From: Synechococcus sp. CBW1002
GTDB taxonomy: Bacteria; Cyanobacteriota; Cyanobacteriia; PCC-6307; Cyanobiaceae
Direction: 5' to 3'
DNA length: 64,000 bases
Assembly: GCF_015840915.1 (NCBI RefSeq)
Contig: NZ_CP060398.1
Span: forward strand, 1,860,001-1,924,000
Shown: positions 36,243-43,670 of the stretch, one piece after another
Position numbering within the stretch: the stretch's first letter is position 1
How the letters are laid out: each line of letters opens with the position of its first letter
Position numbers and translations under genes: made by a program
Notes under the pieces: model-generated
Database searches by the model: none
Seen by the model: the letters and a program-made list of their open reading frames with translations, nothing else
What the model was told of the DNA's origin: nothing

Positions 36243-37610
36243 ATGACCCCAGCTGCTGATGCTCTGCTGACGCCCGACGCTGCCGTCTCGCCGGCGGCGC
36301 GTGACACCGCCCCATCCATCTCCACACCGCCGGAGCCTCAGGATTCCGCCGCGGCGCCACAGTCCTATGAAGACCTGGCCAGCCTAACCCGTCCTGATTT
36401 CCCGCTGCTCGCCCAGACGGCCTGCCTCGGCGAGCCCCTGATCTATCTCGATCATGCCGCCACCAGCCAGAAGCCCCGCCAGGTGCTGGAGGCTCTGCAG
36501 CACTACTACTCCCACGACAACGCCAATGTGCACCGGGGCGCCCATCAGCTGAGTGCGCGAGCCACCGAAGGTTTTGAAGGAGCCCGTGGCAAGGTGGCTG
36601 CCTTCGTGGGGGCGGCCAGTGCCCGCGAGATCGTCTACACCCGCAACGCCAGCGAGGCCATCAACCTGGTGGCGCGCTCCTGGGGTGAGGCCAACCTGCG
36701 CTCCGGCGATGAAGTGCTGCTCTCGGTGATGGAGCACCACAGCAACCTGGTTCCCTGGCAGCTCCTGGCGGCCCGCACCGGGTGCGTGCTCCGCCATGTG
36801 GGCCTCACCGAAACGGGCGAGCTGGACCTCGCCGACCTGCGCCGCCAGATCAACGAGCGCACCCGCCTGGTCAGCCTGGTTCAGGTCAGCAACACCCTCG
36901 GTTGCCTCAACCCGGTCGCGGAGGTCGCCCCCCTGGCCCACGCCGCCGGTGCGCTGCTGCTGGTGGATGCCTGCCAGAGCCTGCCCCATCTACCCGTGAA
37001 TGTGGCCCAGCTGGGCTGCGATTTCCTGGTGGGCTCGTCCCATAAGCTCTGCGGCCCCACCGGCATGGGCTTCCTCTGGGCGCGCGAGGAGTTGCTCGAG
37101 GCCATGCCTCCCTTTCTGGGGGGCGGCGAAATGATTCAGGACGTCTACCTCGACCACAGCACCTGGGCGGAGCTGCCCCATAAGTTTGAAGCCGGCACCC
37201 CCGCCATCGGTGAGGCGATCGGCATGGGTGCCGCTCTGGATTACCTCCAGGGCCTGGGGCTGGAGCGCATCCACGCCTGGGAGCAGCGGCTCACCCGCCA
37301 GTTGTTCCAGCGCCTGCAGGCGATCGAAGGGGTGCGGATCCTCGGACCCACCCCGGAGCAGCAGCCTGATCGGGGGGCGCTGGCCGCCTTCACCGTCGAT
37401 GGCCTGCATGCCAATGACATCGCGGCCCTGCTTGATTCGGCCGGCATCTGCATCCGCAGCGGCCATCACTGCACCCAGCCGCTGCATCGCCTGTATGGCA
37501 TTCCCGGTTCAGCCCGGGCCAGCCTCAGTTTCACCACCACTCCCGAGGAGATCGACCGCTTTTCTGATGAGTTGAGCGGCACGATCGGTTTTCTGCGGGA
37601 GCACAGCTGA
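36243..37610 (+). CDS. sufS: Group II cysteine desulfurase SufS
   Basis: PLP enzyme that delivers sulfur for Fe-S assembly. The PLP lysine is in SSHKLCGPTGMGF, the catalytic Cys in SGHHCTQPLH, and N-terminal LDHAATSQKP and NVHRGAH are standard. From ATG 36243 the protein has 455 aa, with a variable alanine/proline-rich N-terminal extension of about 45 residues before the conserved part. Last gene of the suf run; the methyltransferase gene converges 10 bp away. Confidence 0.95.
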   Translation: MTPAADALLTPDAAVSPAARDTAPSISTPPEPQDSAAAPQSYEDLASLTRPDFPLLAQTACLGEPLIYLDHAATSQKPRQVLEALQHYYSHDNANVHRGAHQLSARATEGFEGARGKVAAFVGAASAREIVYTRNASEAINLVARSWGEANLRSGDEVLLSVMEHHSNLVPWQLLAARTGCVLRHVGLTETGELDLADLRRQINERTRLVSLVQVSNTLGCLNPVAEVAPLAHAAGALLLVDACQSLPHLPVNVAQLGCDFLVGSSHKLCGPTGMGFLWAREELLEAMPPFLGGGEMIQDVYLDHSTWAELPHKFEAGTPAIGEAIGMGAALDYLQGLGLERIHAWEQRLTRQLFQRLQAIEGVRILGPTPEQQPDRGALAAFTVDGLHANDIAALLDSAGICIRSGHHCTQPLHRLYGIPGSARASLSFTTTPEEIDRFSDELSGTIGFLREHS

Positions 37611-37620
37611 GCCCCAGGCT

Positions 37621-38340
37621 TCAGATCGGCTCCAGCTGGGCCAGTCCTTCAGCCCGCTGTGGGCCGTTCCAGAGCCAGGTCCAGCGCCAGCCTGCTGCTT
37701 CGGCCTGTCGCACGATCACGGCACGATCGGCTGGGTGGTCCAGCTGATCGATGTGGTCGATCACCTGGGTGCGGGCCTCGGCGGGCAACACCGACCATTG
37801 GCTGTGGATCCGGTGTCTGTAACGCCCCAGGTAGTCCTGACGGGATTCGCCTGGATCGCGGAAGACATCAGCCCAGAGAAGGAGTCCGCCGGGGGCGAGG
37901 CGCTGGCGGGCCTGGCGCAGAAACTCCGCTTTTTCGCTGTCTGAGAGATGGTGGAGCGCAAAGGCCGTGTGGATCAGATCCACGGGTTCGTCGTTGCTGG
38001 CTGCCCAGACACGCAGATCTGCCGCCTGCCAGCGGCTGGGATAGGGCACGGCTCCCAGGGCCTGGCGGGCCAGGGGTAAGACCTGGGCGGTGAGATCGAT
38101 CCCCTCGTAGCCCCCCAGGGGGAGTTGCCGCCAGACAGGCGCGAGTGCGCTCAGATCGCCGCAGCCCAGATCCACGGCAAGGGGCGGCCGGGTGCCGGGG
38201 GCACGTGCCTCAAGCCAGGAGCGCAGGGCCAGTGCGGTCGCTGCGGTGAGGTCAGCGTGTCCCATCAGATCGTGCTGCACCACGGCCCGGTAGATGCTCC
38301 AGTTCTGTTCGAACAGGTCCATCGGCACAGCAGAGTGCAT
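37621..38340 (-). CDS. Class I SAM-dependent methyltransferase
   Basis: 239 residues from ATG 38340. SAM-binding motif I is LAVDLGCGDLSALAP near residue 55, followed by YEGIDLTAQVL, and motif IV-like DLIHTAFALHHLSD. The remaining helices carry no specific substrate signature. It opens MDLFEQNWSIYRAVV, which resembles small-molecule methyltransferases. The methyl acceptor is unknown. Convergent with sufS. Confidence 0.85.
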   Translation of the reverse strand: MHSAVPMDLFEQNWSIYRAVVQHDLMGHADLTAATALALRSWLEARAPGTRPPLAVDLGCGDLSALAPVWRQLPLGGYEGIDLTAQVLPLARQALGAVPYPSRWQAADLRVWAASNDEPVDLIHTAFALHHLSDSEKAEFLRQARQRLAPGGLLLWADVFRDPGESRQDYLGRYRHRIHSQWSVLPAEARTQVIDHIDQLDHPADRAVIVRQAEAAGWRWTWLWNGPQRAEGLAQLEPI

Positions 38341-38483
38341 GGTCACAGTCTTGTCGACAGGGCCCCGACCGCACCCTGCCTGACCAGCCGCGTCCCCAAG
38401 CTTCGGAGATTGTCCCCTGTTGGGGGCATCGCAGCCTGGCCTGCTTGCCGAAACTGGAGCCAACGAGAGCCAGGAAGCCCGCC

Positions 38484-38675
38484 ATGGCAGAACCCACCAT
38501 GACGACGAACAGCAGCAGCTGTCTGGGGCGCACCTGTCTGAAGTGGGAAGCCGATGGCGACCTCACCGCCCTGGATCTGAAGCTGGTGCTGGAACGTCTG
38601 GCTCAGGTGGATGCTGATGTGGCGGCCCTGCTCCAGGGCTCTCTGGATCGCGAAGCATGGCCATCGATGATCTGA
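38484..38675 (+). CDS. Small protein, unknown
   Basis: About 63 residues from ATG 38484, or 58 from ATG 38499. A short Ser/Cys-containing N-terminus (SSSCLGRTCLKWEADGD) is followed by one amphipathic helix (LTALDLKLVLERLAQVDADVAALL). No family recognised. It is followed by an overlapping short open frame with a Gly-Gly motif and by the Nif11-type gene, so it may belong to a small-peptide cluster. Coding status is moderate; the evidence is an open frame with plausible composition. Confidence 0.45.
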   Translation: MAEPTMTTNSSSCLGRTCLKWEADGDLTALDLKLVLERLAQVDADVAALLQGSLDREAWPSMI

Positions 38676-38770
38676 TCACCGGGTCTCTAGTCGACGAAGT
38701 CTCTGGCGGCAAGTTGCTGAGACTCTTCGGCCAGAGGGCGGGCCGGGCCAACGGGGTTGTGCGCTGGTAA
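38657..38770 (+). CDS. Possible 37-residue peptide with Gly-Gly leader motif
   Basis: An ATG-to-TAA frame overlapping the end of the previous gene. The first half is acidic and leader-like (IDDLITGSLVDEVSGG); the second half after Gly-Gly is basic, with KLLRLFGQRAGR and a C-terminal R-W. That layout is the one expected of a double-glycine-type secreted peptide. The frame is short enough to occur by chance in GC-rich DNA and no ribosome-binding site is obvious. Confidence 0.35.
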   Translation: MAIDDLITGSLVDEVSGGKLLRLFGQRAGRANGVVRW

Positions 38771-38851
38771 CGAACTACCCGCTGCCCCGCGCTGCGATGG
38801 GCATCTTGAATCAGCACTCCTAGGCTGGTATCACTCTGAGATGGAGGCCCC

Positions 38852-39088
38852 ATGGCCACCTGCGATCGATCGACCCCGGCTCCGGCGGTTCCCGCGGCGG
38901 ATGCCCTGCACCACCTGAAGGATCTGCTGCAACACGACCCAGCCTTCGCCAAGGACCTGCGCGCCACCGACTCCACCGAGGCGGCGGCGCGCCTGGCAGC
39001 CAGGCACGGCGTTGCGGTGACTCCGGCAGCCCTCTGGCGCAACCGCGGCACCCTTGTGGGCGGTGGTCTGCCCACCTGGCGCGGCTGA
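38852..39088 (+). CDS. Nif11-type small peptide ending in a GGG-LPTWRG tail
   Basis: 78 residues. Residues of about 16-68 match the Nif11 domain pattern: ALHHLKDLLQHDPAFAKDL, then a helix, then the GVAVTPAALW end. The tail is TLVGGG followed by LPTWRG. Nif11 domains serve as leaders of peptide natural products, but they also occur as stand-alone small proteins in picocyanobacteria, and the short tail leaves little core. Translation begins at ATG 38852. A hairpin follows and a haem-oxygenase-like putative iron enzyme gene converges on it. Confidence 0.7.
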   Translation: MATCDRSTPAPAVPAADALHHLKDLLQHDPAFAKDLRATDSTEAAARLAARHGVAVTPAALWRNRGTLVGGGLPTWRG

Positions 39089-39105
39089 AGCCGCGGCCTG
39101 GCTCT

Positions 39106-39132
39106 GGCCCCTCGGTTGCAGTCCGAGGGGCC
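39106..39132. terminator. Strong hairpin between convergent genes
   Basis: Perfect 10-bp arms GGCCCCTCGG and CCGAGGGGCC around a 7-base loop, 18 bp past the Nif11-type stop. No T run follows on either side, so it may act as a transcript-stabilising hairpin rather than a classic terminator. Confidence 0.5.
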
Positions 39133-39143
39133 ATGGAGTCGGG

Positions 39144-39965
39144 CTACACAGGCCCGCCACCACCCCGAAGAACACGCTCGTACAGCCAGTCCCAGAACGA
39201 ATTCCGCAGGGCGAGGGCCATGTGCATGCCCTTGGACAGGTCGGCCTGGCCGCCTGGGGTCATGGCAAAGTCGATGGCGATGGCGTTGATCCTGGCCTGG
39301 CGCTGATCGTGGATCGCTGTACGCAGCGGGAAGAACACAGTGTCACGGGGCTCAAGCGTGCCCAATCGGCCGATTGCATCCAGGAAGGGCTGGTAGATCG
39401 CCGGCACGATGCTTTCGCTACCCAGACCCAGGGCGCCCAGGGCTTCGGCTGGAGACCCGCTGCTCAACAGGCTGAGCAGAAGATCTCTCCAAGCGACCAC
39501 ATAAACGTGATCGATGCTGGGATCGGTGCCAATCATCCCCAGAGCCTGCCGGAAACGCTGGAACAGTTCGGGGTGCGGGACCCCCACGATCCAGTCGGCT
39601 TCAATGCCGCAGCGGTGCAACCCCGCGAGCTCCTCAGGCTCATAGTGGCCCGATTCCTGAAGGAGGTTGGCCAGCAGGGGATTGCGGTGGTCCGGGTTCT
39701 CCAGTCGTGAAATCAGCGCCGTCAGATAACGGGGGAAGTGGGCCGAGTAGCCGTAGTAATGCCGGGAAAAATCACCCAGAGCAAATCTCAGGTCAGGCAG
39801 CGTTCCCGCCGAGAGGGCTGTGAGGTAAGGATGCCTTGTCGCCCGGTGCATCAGGGCCTGGCTCACCAGATCGTCGACATACTGAGCTGCAATGTGTTGA
39901 TCCTGAGAATCTTCAGGATCAACATGGGGAGAGGAATTGAGTTCGTTGCTTGGGCTGTTCTCCAC
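39144..39965 (-). CDS. Iron-containing redox enzyme, haem-oxygenase-like fold
   Basis: 273 residues, mostly helical. It resembles the TenA/PqqC/CADD group of haem-oxygenase-like di-metal enzymes: DLRFALGDFSRHYYGYSAHF near residue 60 supplies D/H ligands, QESGHYEPEELAG near 105 an E-x2-H, and a late DFAMTPGGQADLSKGMHMAL a further candidate ligand. Such enzymes oxidise amino acids, fatty acids or peptides; the reaction here is unknown. It converges on the Nif11-type peptide gene, a link that may be coincidental. Confidence 0.7.
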   Translation of the reverse strand: MENSPSNELNSSPHVDPEDSQDQHIAAQYVDDLVSQALMHRATRHPYLTALSAGTLPDLRFALGDFSRHYYGYSAHFPRYLTALISRLENPDHRNPLLANLLQESGHYEPEELAGLHRCGIEADWIVGVPHPELFQRFRQALGMIGTDPSIDHVYVVAWRDLLLSLLSSGSPAEALGALGLGSESIVPAIYQPFLDAIGRLGTLEPRDTVFFPLRTAIHDQRQARINAIAIDFAMTPGGQADLSKGMHMALALRNSFWDWLYERVLRGGGGPV

Positions 39966-40201
39966 TTGCCTGTCGTTTTGTCTGTCGTTCCGGATCGCGT
40001 TGCCACCACCGGTTTTCTGTAGGGCGCGGGCCTCGTCAGGACCCAGCAGCCCCGGCTCCTGGCTGGCTGAACGATGACGGCACTGGTTGTGCAGTCGCCT
40101 CCTCCATCAGTCCCCTGTGACCGCCAGTTCATCCTGAAATGCCGCTGGGTTCCTCGACCAGTCCCCAAGCGGGGGTATCGGCCCCGGCTGCATGGGCTCG
40201 A

Positions 40202-40591
40202 TCAAGGCCAGGCCATGAAGCTGACCGGCTCGTACTTGGCGATCGTGATCCGCCAGGCCCTGATGGCCAGGTCCCCAAGGCTGCTGAGCAACGCCTCCGT
40301 GTCACCTCCACCCACCCAGTTCGCCTTCAGTTGTGGCAGCTGGTCGCGCATCGCTTCCATCGGCAGTTCGACCAGCAACAGGCTGGGATCCCCAGCAGCC
40401 CGTTGCAGAGGGCCTTCGTCGCTGCGCTGCCAGAGGCGCAGCAGCAGCTCCAACGCCAGGGTGCGACCGTCATCGCCGGGATCGATGGCGTCAGCAGCAG
40501 CTGCTGACTGGGATTTTCCGGAAAGAGGCAACGCACGCTTCCCCCCAAACTCCACCAGGGCCAGGGCCACGAGATAGGGAGCGTCGGTCAT
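40202..40591 (-). CDS. Uncharacterised protein
   Basis: 129 residues from an ATG. Alternating polar and hydrophobic helices: PYLVALALVEFGGK, then a variable glycine/aspartate-rich loop, LALELLLRLWQRSDE, and an AIRAWRITIAKYEPVSF end. No domain recognised and no signal sequence. The neighbouring intergenic stretches of about 220-235 bp on both sides contain nothing I can identify. Confidence 0.6.
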   Translation of the reverse strand: MTDAPYLVALALVEFGGKRALPLSGKSQSAAAADAIDPGDDGRTLALELLLRLWQRSDEGPLQRAAGDPSLLLVELPMEAMRDQLPQLKANWVGGGDTEALLSSLGDLAIRAWRITIAKYEPVSFMAWP

Positions 40592-40812
40592 CGATGCAGC
40601 GTGCGGGGAGACTCCACCCTGCAGGTTCGCCGGGCGGCGCTGGGATCCTGCGGCGACAGATGAGCAGACGTCCCTGAGATGTCACAAGCTGCCCATCGAT
40701 TCAGGGCTTTGGGGGCTGGTCCTGGGATCTGTCGGACCTCGCAGCGCCTGCCGCCCAACGCCTAAGTTTGCCCAGGCTTTCATTGCTCCCAGCCAGGGGC
40801 CATCCGCGGAGC

Positions 40813-41508
40813 ATGGATCTCACGCCCTTTCTGGCCAATGCTGGTCTTGGCACCCCTGAGGAGGGTCTCGAATCGATCGAGATTCCGGGCCGTGTTGCGG
40901 TGGTGGCCAAAGGTCGCTTTCTGCTGCGGGCCTTGTGCCGCAGCTTCGGGGGGTATTCCCGCATCACCTGTGCTGTGACCGATCAGGAGATGTGCCTGGA
41001 TTATCTGGCGGCGGAAGCCAGTGATCCCTATGAATTGCTCGTCTGTACCGATTATCTGGAAAGTGGCAATGGTTTCGATCTGGTGCGTCAGGCCCGCCAG
41101 CTTCATCCGAAACTTCATGCCGTGATCCTGGCGCTGGGTGATGCTATTCCTGCCGAGTGCATCGAAGCACCATGGCTGGAAGCCGTGGTCGCCGAGGCGG
41201 ATTTCGTGGATGATCAGCAACCGCTTCAGGCCGCCGTGATGGCGGTGCTGGGCGGGCACTCCTACCGCAGCCCCTCCCTGCGGACGGGCATTCTTCCCTA
41301 CCTGAGCTGTCCCAGACTCACGCCGCGTGAGTATGAAGTTCTCGACCTGCTCGCCAGTGGCCTCAGCGATCGGGAGATCGCCAAGCGACTGGTGGTGAGT
41401 GATGAAACCGCCCGCACCTACACCAAGCGCTTGCTGCAGACCCTCAACGTGCACAACCGGCTCCAGGCGGTGCTCAAGGGAATGCGCTGCGGCATGGTTC
41501 AGGTGTGA
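40813..41508 (+). CDS. LuxR-type response regulator with atypical receiver
   Basis: 231 residues. The N-terminal half resembles a receiver domain: VAVVAKGRFLLRALCRSF, an Asp in LVCTDYLESGNG at the phosphoacceptor position, and LHAVILALGD. The acidic pair that normally binds Mg is absent (A-K-G in its place), so phosphorylation is doubtful. The C-terminal LuxR HTH is well preserved: LTPREYEVLDLLASGLSDRE, then ETARTYTKRLLQTLNVHNR. ATG 40813 is chosen because the upstream frame is unconserved in character. Targets are unknown. Confidence 0.8.
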   Translation: MDLTPFLANAGLGTPEEGLESIEIPGRVAVVAKGRFLLRALCRSFGGYSRITCAVTDQEMCLDYLAAEASDPYELLVCTDYLESGNGFDLVRQARQLHPKLHAVILALGDAIPAECIEAPWLEAVVAEADFVDDQQPLQAAVMAVLGGHSYRSPSLRTGILPYLSCPRLTPREYEVLDLLASGLSDREIAKRLVVSDETARTYTKRLLQTLNVHNRLQAVLKGMRCGMVQV

Positions 41509-41680
41509 TCGGTGGGATGGGTTGGGTCAGAGGATGAGGGGAGACATGATGGAGTGACAGGGCTGCAAGTGCATTTTTTGGTGCCATGGTCAGCCCACGA
41601 AGACCCTCTACCCCCAGCCCAACGCCACCGCGATCTCAGGATCGTGAAGAAGCGAGCGTTTCTGCGCCGGCTGGCCGGGA

Positions 41681-42451
41681 TCAGGCGTCGTGCAGCTGCC
41701 TGATCCCGGCCTCGCGCGCTGACTCCCCATTGCCCTGGAGCCACAGTTCCGCCTGGGCGCTGTGGGCCACATCAAAAAAGCGTGTCTCCGCCGACGTGAA
41801 GCGCGACAGCAGCTTCTGCACCAGTTTCTGCCAGTTCTGCTGGCCCACCACGGCCACCCGGCGCGGGGCGCTGCGATGCTCCCGGATCAGCGACAGATGA
41901 TCACCGAGGGCGGCCAGGCCCGACCAGCCGTCGAAGGCGCGCAGATCGAGCAGCAGTTTCACCGGCGTCACCCGGCTGAACAGGGCGGCGATGTCTGCGT
42001 CGATGTGGTCGTAGGCACTGGGCTCCAGCCTGCCGATCAGGCGCACTTGAATCACACCGTTGTGTTCATCGAGATGGATGCTGCCCAGCGACTCGCCCAG
42101 CCAGATCCGGGCCTCCTGCTCCTGCTCCGTCGGGAAGTTGCGGATCGGGCAGGGCATCAGGGCGCCGATGGCCCGGATGGTGGTGCGCAGCCAGGGCACA
42201 TCGCTCACCACCGCGATCCGCTCGAAGCCGCGCCAGTGGCGCAGGCCGAGCAGGGTGTCGTCCCAGGCGGCGGCGAGGTCATAGCCCTCGAAGGCCGGCC
42301 CGAAGCGCAGCAGGGTCTTGATGCGGTCGTGCTCTTCGATGGCCCGCTCCATGGCGGGGACGAGCACCGTGTCGTAGTCGTGGCCACTGATCTGGCCGCT
42401 GAAGGCGAAACCCAGGGTGCCCTCCGGCAGACCTTCGATCGTCTCGATCAT
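41681..42451 (-). CDS. Tandem SpoIIAA-like (STAS-fold) protein
   Basis: 256 residues with two similar halves of about 120 residues. Each has a beta strand opening (LGFAFSGQISGHDYDTVLVP and IQVRLIGRLEPSAYDHIDAD), a leucine strand (TLLRFGPAFEGYDL and KLLLDLRAFDGWSGL), then a helix and an I/V-AVV strand. This is the SpoIIAA-like/DUF3478 pattern, usually found as a single unit. Function is not established. The gene is divergent from mtnA with about 130 bp between starts. Confidence 0.75.
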   Translation of the reverse strand: MIETIEGLPEGTLGFAFSGQISGHDYDTVLVPAMERAIEEHDRIKTLLRFGPAFEGYDLAAAWDDTLLGLRHWRGFERIAVVSDVPWLRTTIRAIGALMPCPIRNFPTEQEQEARIWLGESLGSIHLDEHNGVIQVRLIGRLEPSAYDHIDADIAALFSRVTPVKLLLDLRAFDGWSGLAALGDHLSLIREHRSAPRRVAVVGQQNWQKLVQKLLSRFTSAETRFFDVAHSAQAELWLQGNGESAREAGIRQLHDA

Positions 42452-42578
42452 CGTGATCCCCCGCTGCGCCCGTCCTGTTCGCAAGCTAGGCAGAGCTGCT
42501 GAGGTTGCCCATTGTCGTTCGCGCCGGCCGCGATGATCGGGGCCTCAACCCATCGCCGCTTCCTCGGCGCCCACTCCC

Positions 42579-43670
42579 ATGAACATCGACGGCAAGGCCT
42601 GGCGCACCGTCTGGCTGGAGCCGGGTGGTCGCTCGATCGGTGTGATCGATCAGACGCGGCTGCCCCACCAGTTCGAGACCCGCTCGCTCTCCACCGTCGA
42701 GCAGGCCGCCGAGGCCATCGCCACGATGGTGGTGCGTGGCGCGCCGCTGATCGGTGTGACGGGCGCCTATGGCCTGATGCTGGCCCTGCAGGCAGATCCG
42801 AGCGATGGGGCGCTGGCGGTGGCGTTCGAGCAGCTCAACGCCACCCGTCCGACGGCCATCAACCTGCGCTGGGCCCTGGAGCGGGTGCGGGATCGTGTGG
42901 CTCCACTGCCGGAGACCGAGCGGGCCGCGGTCGCCAGGGAGGAGGCCGCGGCGATCGCGGAAGAGGATGTGGCCATGTGCGAGGCGATCGGAGCCCACGG
43001 GCTGAAGATCCTGCAGGGGCTGGCGCTGGCCCGGCCGGCTGAGCGGCAGGGCCAGCCTCTGAATGTGCTCACCCACTGCAACGCCGGCTGGCTGGCCACG
43101 GTCGACTGGGGCACGGCCCTGGCGCCGATCTACAAGGCCCACCGGGCTGGCCTGGCCGTGCATGTGTGGGTGGATGAGACCCGCCCGCGCAACCAGGGCG
43201 CCAGCCTCACCGCCTTCGAGCTCGGCAAGGAGGGCGTGCCCCACACCGTGATCGTCGACAACGCCGGTGGACACCTGATGCAGCACGGCCAGGTGGATGT
43301 CGTGATCGTGGGCACCGACCGCACCACGCGCCGCGGCGACGTGTGCAACAAGATCGGCACCTATCTCAAGGCCCTCGCCGCCCACGACAACGGCGTCCCC
43401 TTCTATGTGGCCCTGCCGGCCTCCACGATCGACTGGACCCTGGCCGATGGCGTGGCGGAGATCCCGATCGAGGCGCGCTCGGCCGCTGAAGTGACGTCCA
43501 TCCAGGGCCGCGTCGCTGCAGAAGCGGTCACGGTGCAGCTCACCCCCGCTGGCAGCGCCGGCTTCAATCCGGCCTTCGATGTGACGCCGGCCCGGCTGGT
43601 GACGGGCCTGATCACCGAGCGCGGTGTGGCTCCCGCCAGCGAAGCAGGTTTGCAGACCCTCTATGCCTGA
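42579..43670 (+). CDS. mtnA: Methylthioribose-1-phosphate isomerase
   Basis: Methionine salvage enzyme that converts methylthioribose-1-phosphate to methylthioribulose-1-phosphate. 363 aa, normal length. Motifs: [16 protein letters not shown] near residue 50, the catalytic-Cys region [12 protein letters not shown] near 163, and the catalytic-Asp block [19 protein letters not shown] near 248. The last 10 bp overlap the end of the convergent histidine kinase gene. Confidence 0.95.
   Translation: MNIDGKAWRTVWLEPGGRSIGVIDQTRLPHQFETRSLSTVEQAAEAIATMVVRGAPLIGVTGAYGLMLALQADPSDGALAVAFEQLNATRPTAINLRWALERVRDRVAPLPETERAAVAREEAAAIAEEDVAMCEAIGAHGLKILQGLALARPAERQGQPLNVLTHCNAGWLATVDWGTALAPIYKAHRAGLAVHVWVDETRPRNQGASLTAFELGKEGVPHTVIVDNAGGHLMQHGQVDVVIVGTDRTTRRGDVCNKIGTYLKALAAHDNGVPFYVALPASTIDWTLADGVAEIPIEARSAAEVTSIQGRVAAEAVTVQLTPAGSAGFNPAFDVTPARLVTGLITERGVAPASEAGLQTLYA

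Noticed and set aside
41561-41580. TGCA-AG-TGCA followed by a T run after the LuxR gene
   Set aside because: A four-base stem is too weak to call a terminator; the resemblance to 6562-6584 is probably chance.
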